Shown here in pieces: positions 59,591 through 64,000 of a stretch of DNA of 64,000 nt (positions are counted from its first letter, which is position 1; each line of letters opens with the position of its first letter). Position numbers and translations under genes: made by a program. A model generated the notes under the pieces. That model worked only from the letters and a program-made list of their open reading frames with translations, had not been told where the DNA came from and did no database searches. This stretch comes from Sva-07 sp963698565 (GTDB taxonomy: Bacteria > Actinomycetota > Acidimicrobiia > Acidimicrobiales > Ilumatobacteraceae). The DNA lies in assembly GCA_963698565.1 (NCBI GenBank), contig CAVORH010000020.1:124001-188000 (forward strand), in the 5' to 3' direction.

Positions 59591-60814
59591 ATGGGAATGA
59601 TCGAGACGTTCCGATCGGTGGTTCAGTTCAGGAGGCCGACGCTCGATCCGGTGGAGCGCCGCCTGCGCAGTGTGTCTCGGTCGACGACATGCGACGAATC
59701 GCCAAGCGACGGCTTCCGCACGGGGTCTTCGACTACATCGACGGCAGCGGCCGAGGACGAACGCACGATGGCCCGCAACGTCGGGGCGTTCGCCGGACTA
59801 CCAGTTCGAACCGCGGGTGTTGCGCGACGTGCAGCGATCTCGACACGTCGGCAACGCTTGTTCGGCCGATCGATGACGATGCCGCTGATCATCGCGCCCA
59901 CGGGGTACACCCGCATCGCCCACTCGCAGGGCGAGCTCGCCGTCGCGCGGGCGGCGGAACGTGCGGGGATCCCGTACTCGCTGTCGACGATGGGCACTCG
60001 ATCGATCGAGGAGGTCGCCTCGGTGTCGCGACGGCGACAAGTGGTTCCAGATCTACACGTGGCGCGACCGCCCGCTCGTCGAGGAACTCGTCGGTCGGGC
60101 GAAGGCGGCCGGCTACACGACGGTGTGGCTGACGGTCGACACCGCGGTGCTGGGCCGTCGCGAGCGAGACGTTCGCCGCGGCTTCACGCTGCCGCCGAAG
60201 ATCGGTCCGGGAACGATCGTCGACGGCGCGATCCATCCGGGCTGGACCTCGGATTTCCTCCGCAACGAGCCGATCAAGTTCGCCAACGTGGTCGGACGCA
60301 GCGAGATGGACGGCTCCACTCCGATCTCGCTGGCGAACAAGGTGGCGCAGCCACTTCGACCAGTCGCTGTCGTGGAAGGACATCGAGTGGCTCCGGTCGA
60401 TCTGGGACGGCCCGATCGTGCTCAAGGGAATCCAGACGGTCGCCGACGCCAAGCAGGCGGTCGCGATGGGCGTCCAGGGGATCGGCTTGTCGAACCACGG
60501 CGGCCGTCAGCTCGACGACGCCCCCGTACCGCTGGAGCTCGTCGAACCGGTGCGCGACGAGGTCGGTGACGAGATCGTCGTCATCTGCGACGGCGGTGTA
60601 CGGCGCGGCAGCGACATCGTCAAGGCGATCGCGCTCGGAGCCGACGCGGTGACGATCGGGCGCCCGTACCTGTACGCGCTCGGCGCCGCCGGCGAACGTG
60701 GTGTCGACCAGCTGCTCGTCGTTCATGCGCGAGGGCATGGAGCGCACGATGGCGCTGTGCGGAGTCCGGACGATCTCCGAGATCGACCGTGCTCTGGTGC
60801 GTCGTCGCACCTAG
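59591..60814 (+). pseudogene. FMN-dependent alpha-hydroxy-acid dehydrogenase, eight frameshifts
   Basis: An LldD/glycolate-oxidase family enzyme. Family parts in order, from several frames: VDDMRRIAKRRLPHGVFDYIDG, AEDERTMARNVGAF, YQFEPRVLRDV, MTMPLIIAPTGYTRIAHSQGE, GIPYSLSTMGTRSIEEVA, DKWFQIYTWRDRPLVEEL, TVWLTVDTAVLGRRERDVR, IVLKGIQTVADAKQAV, GIGLSNHGGRQLD (catalytic His), VICDGGVRRGSDIVKA, GADAVTIGRPYLYAL and MREGMERTMALCG. One base is missing near 59670. One base is extra near 59746, 59795, 59832, 59860, 60029, 60351 and 60718. The net shift is six bases, so start and stop are in one frame. About 405 residues result when corrected. Confidence 0.85.
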
Positions 60815-60836
60815 GCCAGCTGCCAGACTCGGACCC

Positions 60837-61658
60837 ATGTCCGATCGCGTGCTCATCACCATCACCGACGGCGTCGCCGACGTCGTGTTCAACCGTGCCG
60901 ACAAGCGCAACGCCCTCGACAACGCCATGTTCTCGGCGATCGCCGAGGCGGGGGAGCGGCTGAAGTCCGAACCCGGCGTGCGGGCGGTGGTCCTCTCGGG
61001 CGACGGTGCCTCGTTCTGTGCAGGCCTCGACTTCTCGTCGTTCCAGGCGATGGCCGGCGGCGACGACGCAGCGAGCGCGGCCACGCGATCCGACGGCAAT
61101 CCCGGCCAGATGGACGGCGACCGCATCACCCACCTCGGCCAGCAGGTGTGCTGGGTGTGGCAGGAACTGAAGGTGCCGGTGATCGCTGCCGTGCACGGCC
61201 ACGCACTCGGGGGTGGTCTCCAGATCGCGCTCGGCGCCGACATCCGCATCGTGCACCCCGACACCAAGATGTCGGTGCGCGAGGTGTACTGGGGGCTCGT
61301 CCCCGACATGACCGGCACGTTCATCCTGTCGAAGCTGGTCCGCCCCGACATCGCCAAGGAACTCACGTTCACCGCGCGGGTGTTCACCGGCACCGAGGCG
61401 GCCGAGCTCGGGTTGGCCACACGTCTGAGTGACGACCCCAAGGCCGATGCGCTGGCGCTGGCACACGACATCGCGGCGATGAGCCCGGGTGCGGTCCAGG
61501 GCTCCAAGGCACTGTTCAACCGGATCCTCGACGAGGGCGCCGCCGAACAGTTCGCCGCCGAGCGTCGCACGATCGGGGCCCAGATCGGCACGCCGAACCA
61601 GATCGAAGCGGTGATGGCCGGCTTCGAGAAGCGCCCCGCGGTCTACGCCGACGTCTGA
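60837..61658 (+). CDS. Enoyl-CoA hydratase/isomerase family protein
   Basis: A crotonase of 273 residues. Motifs: DVVFNRADKRNALDNAMFSAI, LSGDGASFCAGLDFSSF (oxyanion 1), PVIAAVHGHALGGGLQIALGADIRI (oxyanion 2, with the usual first-Glu position as Leu/Gln), and KMSVREVYWGLVPDMTGTFILSKL. The Asp of VPDMTG corresponds to the Asp of the dienoyl-CoA isomerase branch rather than the second Glu of hydratases, so an isomerase is possible. ATG 60837 starts 22 bp after the dehydrogenase gene. Confidence 0.85.
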   Translation: MSDRVLITITDGVADVVFNRADKRNALDNAMFSAIAEAGERLKSEPGVRAVVLSGDGASFCAGLDFSSFQAMAGGDDAASAATRSDGNPGQMDGDRITHLGQQVCWVWQELKVPVIAAVHGHALGGGLQIALGADIRIVHPDTKMSVREVYWGLVPDMTGTFILSKLVRPDIAKELTFTARVFTGTEAAELGLATRLSDDPKADALALAHDIAAMSPGAVQGSKALFNRILDEGAAEQFAAERRTIGAQIGTPNQIEAVMAGFEKRPAVYADV

Positions 61659-61661
61659 CCT

Positions 61662-61692
61662 GTTACGCCGGGGGTCTGACCCCTGGCGTAAC
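61662..61692. repeat. GTTACGCC palindrome, copy 4
   Basis: A 31-bp palindrome identical to copy 3 (arms GTTACGCCGGGGGTC and ACCCCTGGCGTAAC). It lies 3 bp after the enoyl-CoA hydratase stop and 2 bp before the stop of the convergent hydrolase, so it can serve as terminator for both. Confidence 0.95.
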
Positions 61693-61694
61693 GG

Positions 61695-62498
61695 TCAGGG
61701 CCAGAAGGCGTGGAGGCGGGCGACGAAGCGGTCGGGATCGACGAGGTGGGGGTAGTGGCCGAGCGGCGCATCATCGTCGGTCCAGTACTCGACGGTGCTG
61801 TTGGGGATCCGCTCACGTAGCCACTCGCCGTAGCCGTCGCCCGGGTCGATGCCGAACACGGCGAGGTACGGCACGTCGTTGCCGACATACCCGGCCAGTG
61901 CGGCGTCGACCGTCGCAGCGATCTCGTCCTCGGGTTGGGTGAGCAGCAGCTCCCACACACCCAGCACGACGTCGTGGTCGGCGTGTCGCAGTCCGTTGAC
62001 CCGCTCGACCTCGTCGGAGGCCAATCGGTCGCCCATCATCATCTCGAACATCGCGTCGACCACGAGCTGGTACTGGTCGGGATCGCGAAGCATCGCCTCC
62101 GCCGGCATCAGTTGCCCCTTGAAGGAGTCGAGCTGCAGCGACTGGTCGATGTCGACGATGCTGGCGAACGGGAGCATCGATCCGGCAGCGGTCGCCACGA
62201 TGCCGCCCAACGAATGCCCGACGATGTGAGGTCGTTCGAGACCAGCGGCAGCGATGACGGCGGCGACGTCGCCGGCCATCGAGGCGAGGTCGTAGGAGGG
62301 GGCGTTCCCCGACTCGCCGTGGCCGCGCAGGTCGAGCGTGATCACCTCGTTGGTGGTCGCCAGCCGCTCGGTGACCGGAGCGAACGACGCGGACGACTCG
62401 GTGATGCCGTGCACGAGCACGACGGGATGTCCCGACCCGGTTCGGCTCCAGGCGATCGACGTCCCATCCGCTGCAGTGGCTCGTTGCTGATGACTCAT
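61695..62498 (-). CDS. Alpha/beta hydrolase
   Basis: A 267-residue alpha/beta hydrolase. Motifs: VVLVHGITESSASFAPV (oxyanion), ITLDLRGHGESGNAP, the nucleophile elbow IVGHSLGGIVATAAG (Ser near 95), SIVDIDQSLQLDSFKGQL, and YLAVFGIDPGDGYGEW with the relay Asp. The final His is in LGHYPHLVDPDRF. The substrate is unknown; this type covers esterases and C-C hydrolases. Its stop is 2 bp from the GTTACGCC palindrome. Confidence 0.84.
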   Translation of the reverse strand: MSHQQRATAADGTSIAWSRTGSGHPVVLVHGITESSASFAPVTERLATTNEVITLDLRGHGESGNAPSYDLASMAGDVAAVIAAAGLERPHIVGHSLGGIVATAAGSMLPFASIVDIDQSLQLDSFKGQLMPAEAMLRDPDQYQLVVDAMFEMMMGDRLASDEVERVNGLRHADHDVVLGVWELLLTQPEDEIAATVDAALAGYVGNDVPYLAVFGIDPGDGYGEWLRERIPNSTVEYWTDDDAPLGHYPHLVDPDRFVARLHAFWP

Positions 62499-62535
62499 GG
62501 ACGAAGTGTCGCGCAGCGACGTTCCGACCGCAGCG

Positions 62536-64000
62536 TCATCGCGGCGGGCACAGACGAGGGCCGCGCTGCGCTTCGAATCCCGAGGCCAGCGCGATCAACG
62601 TCGGCTCGGTCCATGCCGCGCCCATCAAGGTGATGCCCACGGGCAAGCTCCCAGCGGAGCCGGCCGGAACCGAGATCAAGGGGTAGCCGGCGGTCGCGGC
62701 GAGCGTCGACGTGCCGCCGAACCGAGCATCGCCGTTGACGAGGTCGATCGGCGTCGCCGGTGCCCCGGTCGGAGCGAGGAGGGCGTCGAGGTCGTGCTCG
62801 CCGAGCGCTCGATCCAGCCCCTCGGTGCGCGACAGGCGGGCGGCAGTCGCCACCGCCTCGAGGTAGACATCGCTCGTCAGGGGACCGCGGGCAGCGGCCT
62901 GCTCGAGCAGGTCCTGGTCGAAGTACTGCAGCTCCAGCGAGGCATGGCGGACGTTGTAGGCGATCACCTCACCCAGCGTTCTCGGTGGGCTCCCCGTCAG
63001 GGTGGCGAGGTGGTCCTCGAGCCCCGCTTTGAACTCGTGGAGCAGGATCTCGAACTCCGCGGCACGCAACTCGGGCCGCACGTGCAACTCGGGGACCTCC
63101 ACGGTGACCGCTCCAGCAGCCCGGATCAACCCGATCGCGTCGCGAGCGACGCGATCGGCGTGCCGCGAGAACCCGAAGAGACCGGTCGCCACACCGATTC
63201 GCCGGCCGCGCAGGCCGTCGGGATCGAGGTACGTCGTGTAGTCGTCGGGAACCGACCCGCTCGTCGCCGGATCGCGGGGGTCGGGGCCAGCGATCGCGCT
63301 CAGCACGGCGGCAGCGTCGGCGACCGTCCGGGCGAGTGGGCCGACCGTGTCCTGCGAGCGAGAGATCGGTATCACGCCCGCCCGGCTCGTGAGCCCGACC
63401 GTCGGCTTGAGGCCGACCACCCCGTTGGCGTTCGCAGGCGACACGATCGATCCATCCGTCTCCGTGCCGATCGCAGCGGCAGCGAAGTTCGCGGAGGCGG
63501 CGACACCCGATCCCGAGCTCGACCCGCCGGGCGAACGCGTCGGGTCGTAGGGGTTGCGGACCTGGCCGTTGCGTCCGCTCCACCCGCTGGTGCCGGTCGT
63601 GGAGCGGAAGAAGGCCCATTCGCTCATCGCCGTCTTGCCGAGCAGTACTGCGCCGGCGGCTCGTAGCCGGGCGGCGACCGTCGAGTCCTCCGGCGGCTTC
63701 GAGCCGACGAGGGCCAGCGACCCAGCGGTGGTCTGCATGTCGTCGGCGGTGTCGATGTTCTCCTTGAGCAGGATCGGGATGCCGTGCAGCGGTCCGCGGG
63801 TACTGCCGGACCGGCGTTCGTCGTCGAGTGCGGCAGCGATCGCCGGTGCGTCCGGGTTCACCTCGACGACCGAGCGGAGGTCGGTGTCGAGCGCGGCGAT
63901 GCGGGTGAGGTGGGCGTCGGTGATCTCGGCAGCGCTGCGCTCGCCCGAGGCCATCAGGTGCTGGAGATCGGTGATCGACCGTTCGACGATCCACGCCGCC
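62536..64000 (-). CDS. Amidase signature family protein (5' end beyond window)
   Basis: An amidase of the Ser-Ser-Lys type; 488 codons are in the window and the start lies past the right edge. The reading is open to base 64000 with typical N-terminal sequence (AAWIVERSITDLQHLMASGERSAAEITDAHL read through, first half outside the ATG at 63954). Catalytic residues: Lys in GIPILLKENIDTADD, Ser in SPGGSSSGSGVAASANF, and Ser in GTETDGSIVSPANANG. Later motifs are KPTVGLTSRAGVIPIS, DTVGPLARTVADAAA and LPVGITLMGAAWTEP. It is distantly related to the amidase at 27277-28683, sharing only the family core. Confidence 0.88.
   Translation of the reverse strand, partial: AAWIVERSITDLQHLMASGERSAAEITDAHLTRIAALDTDLRSVVEVNPDAPAIAAALDDERRSGSTRGPLHGIPILLKENIDTADDMQTTAGSLALVGSKPPEDSTVAARLRAAGAVLLGKTAMSEWAFFRSTTGTSGWSGRNGQVRNPYDPTRSPGGSSSGSGVAASANFAAAAIGTETDGSIVSPANANGVVGLKPTVGLTSRAGVIPISRSQDTVGPLARTVADAAAVLSAIAGPDPRDPATSGSVPDDYTTYLDPDGLRGRRIGVATGLFGFSRHADRVARDAIGLIRAAGAVTVEVPELHVRPELRAAEFEILLHEFKAGLEDHLATLTGSPPRTLGEVIAYNVRHASLELQYFDQDLLEQAAARGPLTSDVYLEAVATAARLSRTEGLDRALGEHDLDALLAPTGAPATPIDLVNGDARFGGTSTLAATAGYPLISVPAGSAGSLPVGITLMGAAWTEPTLIALASGFEAQRGPRLCPPR

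Noticed and set aside
56500..60814. Programmed +1 frameshifting as a genetic-code feature
   Set aside because: The sites share no slippery codon or stop codon, both insertions and deletions occur, and most other genes are intact. Error is simpler until reads are examined.
1..64000. CRISPR arrays, prophage or insertion sequences
   Set aside because: No regularly spaced repeat array, integrase, transposase or phage structural gene was seen.

Overview
The window is very GC-rich, densely coded bacterial DNA. It looks like an actinobacterium of the class Acidimicrobiia, of the Ilumatobacter type. This is inferred from gene content, not from a marker search. The supporting signs are a full-length OleB-OleC fusion, a DUF2510 membrane protein, many fatty-acyl-CoA genes, menaquinone genes, an MtrAB/LpqB-like set, frequent GTG starts with GTGA/ATGA overlaps, and the G/C-biased third positions of Actinobacteria.

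Layout. 0-11 kb: the 5' part of a PurS-PurS-PurL fusion, a GMC oxidoreductase, an MBL hydrolase, a CrtL-type lycopene cyclase, SURF1, a phosphotransferase, DUF4262, metX, an Fpg/Nei glycosylase and small proteins. 11-21 kb: tRNA-Gly, a P-type ATPase, an amidohydrolase, an SDR, and then the complete olefin operon oleA-oleBC-oleD. 21-26 kb: tRNA-Cys, an anchored GH10 protein, phoH-ybeY, a membrane protein and an SDR. 26-35 kb: a menaquinone block (menE, menA, menH, menD, menF, menG) with an amidase and a DsbA-like protein mixed in. 35-45 kb: an acyl-CoA synthetase/MaoC pair, era, a divergent two-component system with a GerMN lipoprotein, and lipid genes. 45-51 kb: dinG, uppS, a degenerate uppS paralogue, recO and glyS. 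51-56 kb: trpC, a PPK2 kinase and trpFBA. 56-64 kb: a nitroreductase, aconitase, a GntR regulator, an FMN hydroxy-acid dehydrogenase, an enoyl-CoA hydratase, a hydrolase and an amidase cut by the right edge.

Three observations stand out. (1) The UppS at 47.4-48.1 kb stops just before the C-terminal RxG motif of its family. A divergent neighbour, a shortened UppS-like protein without the catalytic DGNGR motif, keeps that RxG motif. Together they resemble the eukaryotic DHDDS/NgBR heteromeric cis-prenyltransferase. (2) Aconitase, the FMN dehydrogenase and a class I aldolase are broken by fourteen single-base shifts, with family-conserved sequence continuing across each one. Sequencing error is most likely, but recoding is worth excluding. 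(3) A 31-bp palindrome (GTTACGCC...GGCGTAAC) occurs four times at gene ends, and one copy encodes the C-terminus of DinG. Two 42-bp palindromic units in tandem lie between menD and menF.

The genes together describe an aerobic heterotroph with a menaquinone chain, cytochrome oxidase (SURF1), carotenoids, long-chain olefins and active acyl-CoA chemistry.
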